A stretch of 23,287 nucleotides of DNA. Source: Ophiothrix spiculata (lineage: Eukaryota > Echinodermata > Ophiuroidea > Amphilepidida > Ophiotrichidae). Shown one piece after another: positions 1-8,463 of this stretch. The stretch is from the NCBI GenBank assembly GCA_000969725.1, contig JXSR01S023139.1. The stretch is one strand, 5' to 3'. Each line of letters begins with the position of its first letter. Within the stretch, counting starts at the first letter, position 1. The notes beneath the pieces were generated by a model. The model had not been told where the DNA came from. It made no database searches and saw only the letters and a program-made list of their open reading frames with translations. The position numbers and the translations under genes were made by a program.

Positions 1-35
1 CTACTACATCCAAAAACGATGCAGTTGGCCGGCAT
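1..35 (-). CDS. 5' end of a probable THAP-type zinc-finger protein (partial, runs off left edge)
   Basis: Read on the minus strand, an ATG at 35-33 opens a frame MPANCIVFGCS that runs off the window. A very early C-x4-C pair right after the initiator Met (Cys5 and Cys10) is how THAP domains (C2CH zinc-dependent DNA-binding fingers) begin; their remaining Cys and His ligands would lie outside the window. Another in-frame ATG at 83-81 would add 16 residues, with a TGA further upstream. The inner ATG is preferred because THAP domains normally start at the very N-terminus and because it has A at -3. THAP proteins include host transcription regulators and P-element-type transposases; promoter-like motifs just upstream favour a host gene. 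Only about 11 codons are visible, so the family call is tentative. Confidence 0.5.
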   Translation of the reverse strand, partial: MPANCIVFGCS

Positions 36-240
36 TTTCAAGAAATATTGTGGTGGTAATCTGATGTCTACCGGTACTCTCATACGAAATTCCCGGGAAA
101 TGACTCATCTACATCGCGACTCATAAAGATGACGTCACAGGCTTGACCTGCTCTGTCACGTGACTTGCCGCTATTTTCGTATTTTCTTCATTCTGGCAGC
201 TTGAAAATCGCCCATTTTCTTGGCCAATTATGCAAAAACT
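36..240 (-). promoter_or_regulatory. Promoter/5'UTR-like block upstream of the THAP-like start
   Basis: This stretch is less AT-rich than the following sequence and packs several classic animal promoter words: a palindromic TTCCCGGGAA (90-99), AP-1-like TGACTCA (101-107), full CRE TGACGTCA (130-137), E-box TCACGTGA (156-163), AAAATAGCGGC on the minus strand (177-167, resembling a YY1-type element) and CCAAT (224-228; ATTGG on the minus strand). No TATA box is clear. The clustering next to a minus-strand start codon suggests a TATA-less promoter. The transcription start cannot be placed, and the motif identities are by eye only. Confidence 0.45.
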
Positions 241-523
241 GAGCTGCGTAAATTTATTTGAAATTCAAATATGGTTACAGAACATATCAATTAATATATT
301 TAGGGTACTTTTTCGGCAAAAGAAGGATATCAAAATGCCTCTATTTAAGCTCTTTAAGTTTAGAGAGAAATTGATGAAAAACATAATTTAACATAACTAA
401 CAGTTTCACTCAATATGATGTAACATGTCGTTCACAAACTTAAAGTAGAACCCTATTACACATGGCTATAATCATAACAGAAAGACAATATCACTAAAAT
501 TTGATGGCACTATTGAATTACAC
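241..523. other. AT-rich non-coding stretch
   Basis: No coding frame or RNA gene is seen. The segment near 355-380 (GAGAGAAATTGATGAAAAAC) recurs in diverged form near 967-990, so the tandem duplication described for 524-749 and 1098-1851 probably begins around 340. Confidence 0.5.
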
Positions 524-749
524 ATTTCAAAGGCGATATAAATCGCATCGTTGTTGTATAAAGGTAATTTCGTCGTAAGTGAAACTAGTGGTGTCCGGAC
601 GCAAAAACTTTCAATCCGCACGTTCTCTCCTTGCCTCAAGAGTCTTTTGCTGACGCTACGTCACGAGCGAGTGCAAGTACATTTTTCTCTACCATACAAG
701 AGGAAAATATATTACTTATAAAAGGGCAATACGGTATAGCGTTTCAAAA
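524..749 (+). repeat. Duplicated segment, copy 1 (empty insertion site)
   Basis: This 226-bp block runs from ATTTCAAAGGCGATATAAAT to TATAGCGTTTCAAAA and recurs nearly unchanged at 1098-1851 once the 1182-1702 insertion and its 7-bp target duplication are removed. Here GACGCAAAAACTTTCAAT is uninterrupted, so it represents the pre-integration state of the second copy. No protein is recognised in it. Confidence 0.85.
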
Positions 750-1097
750 AGTAGTCCCGTGAGTGTTTGTGTTATTCTTTCTAAATTAGTTAGCACACCG
801 CTGACTTAAAGAACACCATGTTTAATTGAGCATGTTTCGGATGTCATGCTAAATTTTTGTGAATAATGTTCCAGTTTAGATAAAAGTTTCCTTAAATAAA
901 TAAAGACGTGTCACGTTTTGCCATCTGGGATTTTTAAAGTTCCATTTAAGAAAGAACTTTTACATATAGAGAGAAATTGATTAAAAAACTTTTTCTTCAT
1001 TTAGATTCAATTTCCGTGCATTAGATGCTAGCGTTGAGAGATAGCGTTGACACTAGTTCAGTGTCAATAAAACGCAGTTAAGCCTAATGAATTTCAA
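750..1097. other. Spacer between duplicated segments
   Basis: AT-rich and without a coding frame. It contains the diverged GAGAGAAATTGATTAAAAAAC match to 357-380, indicating that the tandem duplication has an offset of about 0.6 kb. A small perfect hairpin TTGACACT/AGTGTCAA lies at about 1047-1067. Confidence 0.5.
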
Positions 1098-1851
1098 ATT
1101 TCAAAGGCGATATAAATCGCATCATTGTTGTATAAAGGTAATTTCGTCGCAAGTGAAACTAGTGGTGTCCGGACGCAAAAATCCCGGGGGGTAACTGGGT
1201 ATTCTGACCGGGTAACCACCCGCGTTACCAAAAAGGTGAGACCTGGACAGGTCTCGAAACTTGCAATATAGGGTATCAAAATCGACCTGGCAGTCTGCAA
1301 GTCTCACATAGGGTATCAAATTTGTCTTTCAAGACTCTGATAGGGTATCAAACTAAGACAGAATGGTTGAATTAATCATAATGGTGTCTTAAATTACAAT
1401 AAAAATGCTTCAAATACCTAGAAACACTTGAGTGTTCAAATGGTGTACAATTACATTTTACCAATTATTTCTTTTAATAAATATTTCGTCACATTTGCGT
1501 ACGGTCTCAGATAGGGTAATCATTTGAACAGATATGGTCTCGGATATGGTATCCATTCGAACAGATATGGTAGATTTATGGTCTCAGATAGGGTATCATT
1601 TCACCCATTTTTGTCAATTTTTGTCTCACATAGGGTCACCTTCGGAACCTGTGGAACTCGGGTGGTTACCCGGAAACCAATATCAGTTACCACCCCCCGG
1701 GGGCAAAAACGTTCAATGCGCACGTTCTCTCCTTGCCTCAAGAGTCTTTTGCTGGCGCTACGTCACGAGCGAGTGCAAGTACATTTTTCTCTACCAAACA
1801 AGAGGAAAATATATTACTTATAAAAGGGCAATACGGTATAGCGTTTCAAAA
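1098..1851 (+). repeat. Duplicated segment, copy 2 (interrupted by an inverted-repeat element)
   Basis: Positions 1098-1181 match the first part of copy 1 and 1703-1851 match the rest, including the CACGTTCTCTCC and GGCAATACGGTATAGC stretches. The two halves overlap by GCAAAAA, the target duplication of the inserted element. Their combined length minus that overlap is 226 bp, the same as copy 1. Confidence 0.85.
1182..1702. mobile_element. 521-bp non-autonomous TIR element with 7-bp target duplication
   Basis: The element is bounded by imperfect terminal inverted repeats (left TCCCGGGGGGTAACTG; right end, reverse complement, CCCCGGGGGGTGGTAACTG). It is flanked on both sides by GCAAAAA (1175-1181 and 1703-1709). 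Copy 1 of the surrounding repeat gives the uninterrupted target, which sets the boundaries to the base. The interior has about seven degenerate copies of an ATAGGGTATCA word, often preceded by GTCTCAG or GTCTCAC, spaced roughly 30-45 bp near both ends. Short open frames here show no transposase similarity. The superfamily is not assigned: a 7-bp duplication with GC-rich TIRs does not fit Tc1/mariner, which duplicates TA. Confidence 0.8.
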
Positions 1852-2490
1852 GTGTTGATTTATAATCATATCTTAAGTGTACACTGGTTATCTTTCTATA
1901 CAGAGTTTTGCTTTTCTAGTAAACCTTCAACCTCGCGGGACACTTGCTTGCTTTGTATATACTAGTACTTGAAGCACAATAAGGTCATAGTAAAATGGTT
2001 TTCAGTGGGTTTGTTCACATTCATAGTGTACAAATTGTTCAATCTCAAACAAGGAAAAAGTCAGGATATTTGAGTTTTAGTTTCAGTTTTTGTTAACTAT
2101 TTGTAATCTGATACAATTGTCCCATTGGCAACAATATTATTAACAGTTGATTTTGAAGTGAGAAACAAATTTTGTCAATTGTTCAATATAAAGGAGGTAT
2201 AGCTAGCTCACAGACACACACAAGTACCTGTAAAAGTAATCAAAATCGATTTAAAAAACAACAATGAGAAAAAAAAATCGGAATTGTATAAAAGCAAACA
2301 AACAAACAAACAATATTGCCCTCAAAGAAAAGTGACATCGGTGTATATCTTGAATTCATATCATGTATTATAGCTCACAGGAAGTAACACCTCAAAATTA
2401 AGTAGCACTCAGGAGTAATCAGACCATTCGTTCTTTGCACTCTAACATGGCAAAGTAATCTGAGGGACGACTCAAGATTCGAGGCAATCA
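1852..2490. other. AT-rich non-coding stretch with a short AAAC tract
   Basis: No gene is seen. There is an (AAAC)n-like microsatellite at about 2296-2313. The small open frames have no recognisable domain. Confidence 0.5.
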
Positions 2491-2568
2491 AGGAAATTTG
2501 GTGTCAGGTTTCATTAACAGTTTGTTCATATTGGCAGGTTACATCATGTTTACTGAATCTAAAGCATG
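2491..2568 (-). repeat. Interspersed repeat copy (family with 4072-4113 and 7711-7790)
   Basis: On the minus strand this reads CATGCTTTAGATTCAGTAAA then CATGATGTAACC, and further on AATGAAACCTGACACC. The plus strand at 7711-7790 has the same order of words (GATTTATAGTTTCAGTAAGC, ATGATGTAACC, AATGAAACCTGACTCC). It is a short, unclassified, diverged repeat with no coding capacity. Confidence 0.7.
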
Positions 2569-3167
2569 TGGATTGATCATTTTTGTCCCCATAAGAACAA
2601 AATATTATTTGAAATTTCTGGCAACCGACTCTACGTATTTTCGAAATTGAGAAATGAAACACAATATACATTCATTCTTTTTACAGAGTGTACTGCGTTT
2701 GAAACTGTCACTGTCTACAAGGCTAGATTCAGGTCTTTTTTAACAGCATAAGTGGGTCGATTCTAAAGTTTGATTTAAAAATCCCTGATTACAACGTTGA
2801 TACATGTTTATTTACTTAAGAAACGTTATAAAAATGCCTAGCAGTTTCACCAGGAGCATAAATCATGGTAAATGGAAGACATTTTCCAAACATGCTCAAA
2901 TACGTGGGTTGTTCTTTAAATCAGCGCTATACTAACGTACCATACTAAGTAAAATGTTAAAGCTTAAAGCATTTGATGACATTTTGTCGTGGTGTAGCGT
3001 GGTCAATTCAACAAACATCTGCAGTTAACCTATTGATTGTGTTACATTTTTTGGATAATGGATAAGACAATCTGTGCATTGGTTGTTATAACACTTTTAC
3101 TGAATATATTTGAACAGTACGTCATATTCACGTTATTCAGTTAAAAACACTTCTTTTTATTTTATAG
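2569..3167. other. Non-coding stretch
   Basis: Apart from a 61-codon frame without recognisable features, no gene, RNA or repeat is supported here. Confidence 0.4.
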
Positions 3168-3799
3168 TTGGGACAATACGTTACTCAATTTCACATTTTG
3201 AAAGGTTTTTTTTTTATCAAAGTGCCTAAAGTTATTAAAAGTATATTATAGTTCCAGAAAGGAACATGATGGGGATATTTAAAAAGCTAGAAATAACAAA
3301 TTTAAAAAATGGCTTCTGAATGTATTTGTTTTACTAAACACATCCATTCAGATGTTGCGGGTTTTTTTTTTGAGAGAGAGTTATGACCAACTATTTTGAG
3401 TGTCATGCCAAATAAGGTCACAAATTACCAAAAATGGAAAAAGTGATTTTTTGACCTTATTTGCCTTGCAAATCAAAAAATTGGCCAACACTCTCAAAAA
3501 TAAAAAGTGCAACATCTGAATGGGTGTTTTAAAATTAAAAATCCCATTTAGAAGTGTTTTTTTTTTTTAAATGTTACCTTTAGATTGTTTGGAAACCCGA
3601 ATGGCCAAAAAACGTGTTTTTCGTGATTTTCTCAAAAAATGTGATTTTTGGTCAAAAATCAACATCCCCACCATGTTCCTTGTGAAAATCACTTTCAGAA
3701 GTGTATATAAAACGTTTATTTACTGTAACCAATAAGTTTAAAAGTTATGGTACTAAACAAACTTTCAAAAACATGAAATTGAGTAACATATTGTCCCCC
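3168..3799. mobile_element. Foldback (long palindromic) element A
   Basis: The outer ends are inverted copies: GGGACAATACGTTACTCAAT (from 3170) against the reverse complement of the sequence ending at 3797 (GGGACAATATGTTACTCAAT). Further in, GGAACATGATGGGGAT pairs with GGAACATGGTGGGGAT and CCATTCAGATGTTGC pairs with an identical inverted copy. The centre is a tight hairpin (GCCAAATAAGGTCA near 3410, TGACCTTATTTGCC near 3460). The right arm carries about 90 extra bases, so pairing is interrupted. Subterminal sequence (GGAACATGnTG followed by GACCAAAAAT on the right arm) resembles element B at 4506-5254, making these two members of one family. It has no transposase frame; it is a foldback or MITE-like element, or a long hairpin RNA source. 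Confidence 0.75.
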
Positions 3800-4505
3800 C
3801 TAATGTAAAATTGTCCAAATGGTTTTCCAAACAGATGTTTTATTAGCCGTAAGCCATCATCTACAACAAATCCATGATGTTTCATAATTGATAAATCTGA
3901 TTGACCGTTTTGCAGGTATAATTGACTTTTTTTACTTGCTTCTATATGTCTTGGGTATTTTTGTAAAACAAAATCTAATACACTTGTGCAAATTCTAAAA
4001 AGAAACAAAAAAAAACGATTTTTTTCTTTAATACATCCATCACTTTCTGGACTAAGAACAGATCAATCAATCTGATTTATAGTCTCAATAAATATGATGT
4101 GACCTGAAATTGGGACTACCTATTAATCAATTCTTGAATCTTTCCTTAAAGTATTCCACTCCGTTAGTGTGTATATAGTAATAAAGGCAATCTAAAAGTG
4201 CCTTTTGTGTTTAAGGTATCACTTCTGAAGGGCAATATTGAATTTCAAGAGAACGGTACAGCGTTATAAATCATGTCTTATAAGGTGTTTACAGAAAGTC
4301 CTTGTACTTCGTAAACGAAATTCTAGTAGGGAACCTGTTATATATTGACAACGTGTGTTAAGTTTCTTTTATCTTTGGTTGTTATGTATAGTATGTGTTT
4401 ATAATAAAGTCAACGTAAATGAGCAGCTTATATTGTTGCTGCAAACACCTTCAAGATAATTTTGCTCTAAACCACCACTTCAAGTATATGTTGAAGACAT
4501 CAGTC
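3800..4505. other. Non-coding stretch with one interspersed repeat fragment
   Basis: Nothing coding is supported; the 87-codon minus-strand frame at 3745-4008 overlaps the end of foldback A and has no recognisable domain. The repeat fragment at 4072-4113 is listed separately. Confidence 0.45.
4072..4113 (+). repeat. Interspersed repeat fragment
   Basis: CTGATTTATAGTCTCAATAA followed by ATATGATGTGACC matches 7711-7744 (GATTTATAGTTTCAGTAAGC, ATGATGTAACC), with ATCAATCAAT just upstream matching ATCAATTCAT. The downstream part has decayed. Confidence 0.6.
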
Positions 4506-5254
4506 ATTTGACTGACTTTAAGGCTGGGTAGACCTTCAACTAGCATAAATGGTTTTTGTACTCTAACTCTCAAACTAATTGCATAGAATATATAAAAGTA
4601 TACATTTTAAGAAGTGGATTTTTACCCTGAACATAATGGTGATATCGGTTTTGACCAAAAATGTCGATTTTGGCAAAAAAATGCCAAAAATCGTCATTTT
4701 TGGCCCAAAAATTCTGGAAAGCCTAACTAAAATTTGCATTCGTGAAATTTTGAATTTTTTCGCTTTTTGGAATTTAGAAACAAATGTCTAGGAACGGTTT
4801 TCTCAAATTTCTGATTTTCATCTTATTTTTTGAGAAAATGGCAAAAATAGGCCAAAAATTGCCATTTTGGTGGCAGCGGTGGGATTTGTTTACATTTTTT
4901 GACCTATTTTTGGCATTTTTTCAAAAAATAAGATGAAAATCAAAAATTTGAGAAAACCGTTCCTAGACATTTGTTTCTAGATTCTAAAAAGCAAAAAAGT
5001 TCAACATTTCACAAATGCAAATTTAAGTTAGGCTTTCCAGAAATTTTGGGGTAAAAAATATGGTTTTTGGCATTTTTTACCAAAATTGGAATTTTTGGTC
5101 ACAAACTGATATCATCATCATGTTCAGTGTAAAAATCCGCTTCTAAAAATGTATACTTTTATAAAGATTATACAATTAGTTTTAGAGTTAGAGTACAAAA
5201 ACCATTTATGCCATTTAAAGGTCTACACCAGCCTTAAATTGCTTGGATGTCAAA
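4506..5254. mobile_element. Foldback (long palindromic) element B, about 750 bp
   Basis: This is a near-continuous inverted repeat with arms of about 350 bp around a short loop at roughly 4860-4894. Pairs include TTTAAGGCTGGGTAGACC (from 4517) with the reverse complement of the right end (TTTAAGGCTGGTGTAGACC), TAAATGGTTTTTGTACTC with its inverted copy, and ACAAATGTCTAGGAACGGTT, present exactly in both arms in opposite orientation. The arms contain smaller palindromes built from TTTTGGC/GCCAAAAA words. Transcription through it would give one very long hairpin. The sequence GAACATnnTGnnGAT then GACCAAAAAT links it to element A. It has no open frame resembling a transposase. Confidence 0.85.
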
Positions 5255-5426
5255 TGGTATTCCCTACTATAGTGATTGCAAAAGATGCAAAAAAGGCATT
5301 GGCATGAGTTGCATTCTGGAAACTTGAGCACCTATGTAAAAGTTTCCGATTTACCAATTAGAACTGTTGTGCTCCACTTGTATGACAATTAACATCTACG
5401 ACTGCGAATCCTGGGTCATATCGCAT

Positions 5427-5645
5427 GTTATATACCTCATATATAGATTACTGTCCTCTGATTGGTTAAAAGTGAGGGCTTGGATTTAACTAGGCCCGGG
5501 GCATATTTTTCACTAGGCCCGCTCAGCATATTTTGCGGCGCCGGTTTAACACGAGCAATACGCATTCGACTATCGGGCGATTTTAAGTGCAACAATTATT
5601 CTTTAACCAACCAGATGACAAAAATCTATATATTCGGTATATAAA
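5427..5645. mobile_element. Small TIR element with roughly 45-bp terminal inverted repeats
   Basis: The left end (GTTATATACC, ATATATAGATTACTGTC, TCTGATTGGTTAAA) is matched in inverted orientation at the right end (reverse complement GTTTTATATACC, ATATATAGATTTTTGTC, TCTGGTTGGTTAAA). The interior is notably GC-richer (GGCCCGGGGC, GCGGCGCCGG) and repeats ACTAGGCCCG. No target duplication could be fixed and no transposase is encoded. It is a MITE-like element of unknown superfamily. Confidence 0.7.
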
Positions 5646-5648
5646 ACG

Positions 5649-5728
5649 AATATTGACTGCTTTTTCTTGGGGTATGGTAAAAATTATTTCCCCTAGGGAA
5701 GTAATTACCACTCAAAGCAGTCAATATT
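5649..5728. repeat. 80-bp palindrome
   Basis: Perfect outer arms AATATTGACTGCTTT and AAAGCAGTCAATATT, with an inner palindrome centred on TTTCCCCTAGGGAAG flanked by GGTAAAAATTA and TAATTACC. It lies directly beside the 5427-5645 TIR element and could be a separate hairpin insertion or the target region. Confidence 0.75.
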
Positions 5729-5776
5729 TGGATAATATGGAATACAAAATAAATGCTTTTGTAAAATCTTAATACA

Positions 5777-5832
5777 AGACTATGCTTGATATAAGGAGGG
5801 ATGCTCTGCCCTCTTTATACCAAGCATAGTCT
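5777..5832. repeat. Compact 24-bp-arm hairpin
   Basis: The arms 5777-5800 and 5809-5832 are inverted copies with two mismatches and an 8-nt loop (ATGCTCTG). Both arms share AGACTATGCTTG. On the minus strand the sequence at the foot reads GGGGTTCGAGAC, matching the pol III B-box core, but no A box lies at a suitable distance. It could be a structured RNA foot, a tRNA-derived tail or a simple palindrome. Confidence 0.7.
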
Positions 5833-6015
5833 CGAACCCCACCATGTAAATTATTAGCTTTAATATAATTGCCTTTGGGCCTTATGTGAGGAAGTGACAG
5901 ATGAGTTATTCTTGGTCACTTTTTTTTGGTCTCCTGGACGAAATGCTTGTTAAAAGATGCGCGCTCTACATGCCACCACTTGGAAAAGGAAGGCCTGGTT
6001 GTCCACGTTCTCATA

Positions 6016-6259
6016 CACTCTTAAAATTATTTTGCTCTTTGTTGAGTAAAAAGGTCACAGCTCATTGTTGAGTAAAATCTTACTCAACATTGAGTAAAAT
6101 TTTACTCGGTTGATCGAGTCTATATTACTCAACGTTGAGCGCATCTTACTCAATGTTGAGCAAAGTTTTCCCAACGTTGAGTAAGATTTTACTCAACAAA
6201 ATGAGCTATGACCTTTGAGTAAATTTTAACTCAACAAGAGTAAAATAATCTTAAGAGTG
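6016..6259. mobile_element. 244-bp TA-flanked MITE full of TTGAGTAA/TTACTCAA words
   Basis: The ends CACTCTTAAAATTATTTTGC and (reverse complement) CACTCTTAAGATTATTTTAC are inverted repeats, flanked on both sides by TA (6014-6015 and 6260-6261). That is the target duplication expected for Tc1/mariner-type MITEs. The interior is palindromic and repeats TTGAGTAA or its complement about ten times, including AACGTTGAGTAA and GTTGAGTAAAAT. No coding frame is present. Confidence 0.85.
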
Positions 6260-6262
6260 TAT

Positions 6263-6294
6263 CTATCCTATATCAACCAAGTGATATAGGATAG
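6263..6294. repeat. Perfect 13-bp hairpin adjoining the MITE
   Basis: CTATCCTATATCA (6263-6275) and TGATATAGGATAG (6282-6294) are exact inverted copies with a 6-nt loop (ACCAAG). It starts one base after the TA target duplication of the upstream MITE. Confidence 0.8.
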
Positions 6295-7129
6295 GCACAC
6301 TAGGAAATGATGCTGAATTGGCTGTTAAATTGCCAAACCTTTTTTATTCTTTTCAAACCTTTTTAATCATCAGAAATGTATGAAATCTGACATAAATATA
6401 TTATAAACTTTACCTCGAACGGTAGGATTTTGTAATTTTTTTTTAAAGAAAGAAATCATTTTTTAAATCACTTCATTTGAGTTTGAAAGAATGTATCCGA
6501 TACATTGACCATTCACATTTGGCAGTTTACCCTAGCATCGAGTAGGATGTTGGGTATGTAATTTTTAGTGCAAAGTATGTGAAAATGTTTATCTATTCAA
6601 TATGTGCATTAAGGATGGCATCGGCAAGCATTTTCATTGTCGACAAAACCTGAAAAATTGAGCAACCGACGTCGAAACGGTCGACAGTGCAGTTTTCGTC
6701 AATGCAACAATTTTTTAAGCGATTGATATTACAACTTGTGACTGCTGAACTTACAATATGACGAGGCTAATGTATAGAATTGACAGAATTTTCATTGTTA
6801 TCAATGTGGCGGTGCTACAATATAGAATAATAGAATGTAATAAATTAAAATCTACTTATTGAACATCGATCTATAAAAAAAATGGAGACGAGTAAAAAAT
6901 TAGGGTAAATTTGATTCCTTTCTTTGTTTTCACAAGTGTTTCATTTCATTTTATTTTTTGCGGTTTTTTTTATCGATAAACTCGATATATAAATAATCTT
7001 GTCGACAGAGATAAAAATTACAAAAGCTTTGTCAAAACCAGCCTTTATGTTCAATAATAGAAAGGAACACAAATATAGATCTCATAATTTGAATAGAATA
7101 AAAATTTTACAATTCTAATCAATCCCGAT
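6295..7129. other. AT-rich non-coding stretch
   Basis: Nothing coding or repetitive is recognised. There are short homopolymer T runs and a few GTCGAC/CGAT-containing words only. Confidence 0.4.
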
Positions 7130-7350
7130 ACGGAATATATCGCAGGTGGCAAGCCCTAGGATTTACAGCTTTCAAGCCACGGATATGTACTTCTTTGACA
7201 ATTAGTATTACTCGCAGATGTTCCTTACAAAGTCCCCTGGAAGTATCAAGATCGTACAAGATTGATAGGCTGGTACCTCGTGCTATCAACACCTGGATAT
7301 TATGGAATAGAGCCTTTGGCTTCCAAATAAATGGTTCCCACGGAAAGATT
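7130..7350 (-). repeat. Diverged repeat, copy 1 (partner at 13470-13745)
   Basis: It shares an ordered series of words with 13470-13745 in the same plus-strand orientation: TCGCAGGTGGCAAG versus TCTCAGGTGGCATG, ATTTACAGCTTTCA versus ATTTATAGCTTTCA, AGTATTACT followed by CGCAG, then GCTGGT and CACCTG. Identity by eye is about two-thirds. On the minus strand this copy has several stops, so any coding content is lost. Confidence 0.6.
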
Positions 7351-7710
7351 TAAATTTTGCGTCATTTTTAAACGTTTTGAAAATATCTCTTTCATTTCTT
7401 ATGATTTTCAAACGGAAACAAAATTAATTTGAAACAGATGAATGTGCATTGGAAAAACAACTACCCATCAATCACCTTTCTTCTTCTTTTTTAATAACGA
7501 GCTGTTAAAAATAGTCGTAACTTGGTAACTGGTGCCCGAAAGTGATGTATTGGACAGCACTGATTCGCTGCAGCGGTTGCTTGTGGCACATTATATGACA
7601 AAATGTCAGTAAAATTATGATATTCAAACTTTTGTCATAACAATACTTCACAAGTTCAAAACATGTAGGTTTAGACTACCTTACTGCCTTGAGACACATC
7701 AATTCATCAG
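7351..7710. other. Non-coding stretch
   Basis: No gene is seen; this separates two interspersed repeats. Confidence 0.4.
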
Positions 7711-7790
7711 CATGATTTATAGTTTCAGTAAGCATGATGTAACCAGTCGATGTTTAATTAATTATCAATGAAACCTGACTCCAGATTCCC
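7711..7790 (+). repeat. Interspersed repeat, best-preserved copy
   Basis: CATGATTTATAGTTTCAGTA, ATGATGTAACC and AATGAAACCTGACTCC recur in the same order on the opposite strand at 2491-2568, and partly at 4072-4113. A weaker trace (GTTTCACTCAATATGATGTAAC) is at about 403-424. Its class is unknown. Confidence 0.65.
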
Positions 7791-8463
7791 GAAATACAAA
7801 ACTGTAAATGGCGTAATTATTAGCGAATGCTATTCTAATTTCAGTTTACGTTCTAGCTATATTCATGACAGGAAGATAATGCCACTTGCGGGATAATTGC
7901 TAGTTTGAGAGCAATGTTAAATTAAAAGAATGTATACAACATGATAAATCATATATTTCATGGATAGCCTAGAAATAACTTGTCTAAATCCAAGTCAATG
8001 TAATTTCAGTAGCCTGTCTAGAAAGATCAAATTACGTGTATTAAATTGCATTTTGTGTGTGTGTATGTACATATAGCAAAAAGTTTGTCGAATAAAGTAG
8101 TTCATTTGATCATTTAAGGCTACAGTTCTTTTTCACGAGCGAGACGTCAGAACGTCATGACTACTGCTAGTTTTTGCCTACTGACACACATTAGAATATC
8201 ACATTTTTGGCGTACATATGGAATATGGAGTCTCTAGTTTATACACAAAACCTTAGTGATTTCACGTCCATGATCAAGGTCAAAATGTAAATGAGGCATA
8301 GATATATACATGCAAGTGCGTTTGAAATTGTTTGAATTGTCAATGTCCCATGTTCGGCATCTGTTTTGCACCGTTTCGTCTGTTTAACATGCTCATTACA
8401 GGAATTTAGACACATATTGCTATGCCTGATTTTTGACCACCTTACAACTAAAGTATTAAACAT
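7791..8463. other. Non-coding region 3' of the TRIM-type gene
   Basis: There is a short (TG)n tract at about 8053-8064. A 74-codon minus frame at 8239-8463 begins directly after the TRIM frame's TGA. It is in the same reading frame but has no propeller-like character, so it is treated as 3' flank rather than coding. Confidence 0.45.

Noticed and set aside
1094..1965. Open frames of 65-143 codons across the duplicated segment
   Set aside because: They run through the inserted TIR element and its internal repeats, so they cannot be a conserved gene.
8239..8463. 74-codon minus frame beginning immediately after the TRIM frame's TGA, in the same frame
   Set aside because: It has no propeller blade pattern and no recognisable domain; the propeller already ends in a typical blade strand (VKVYD), so this is ordinary 3' flank.
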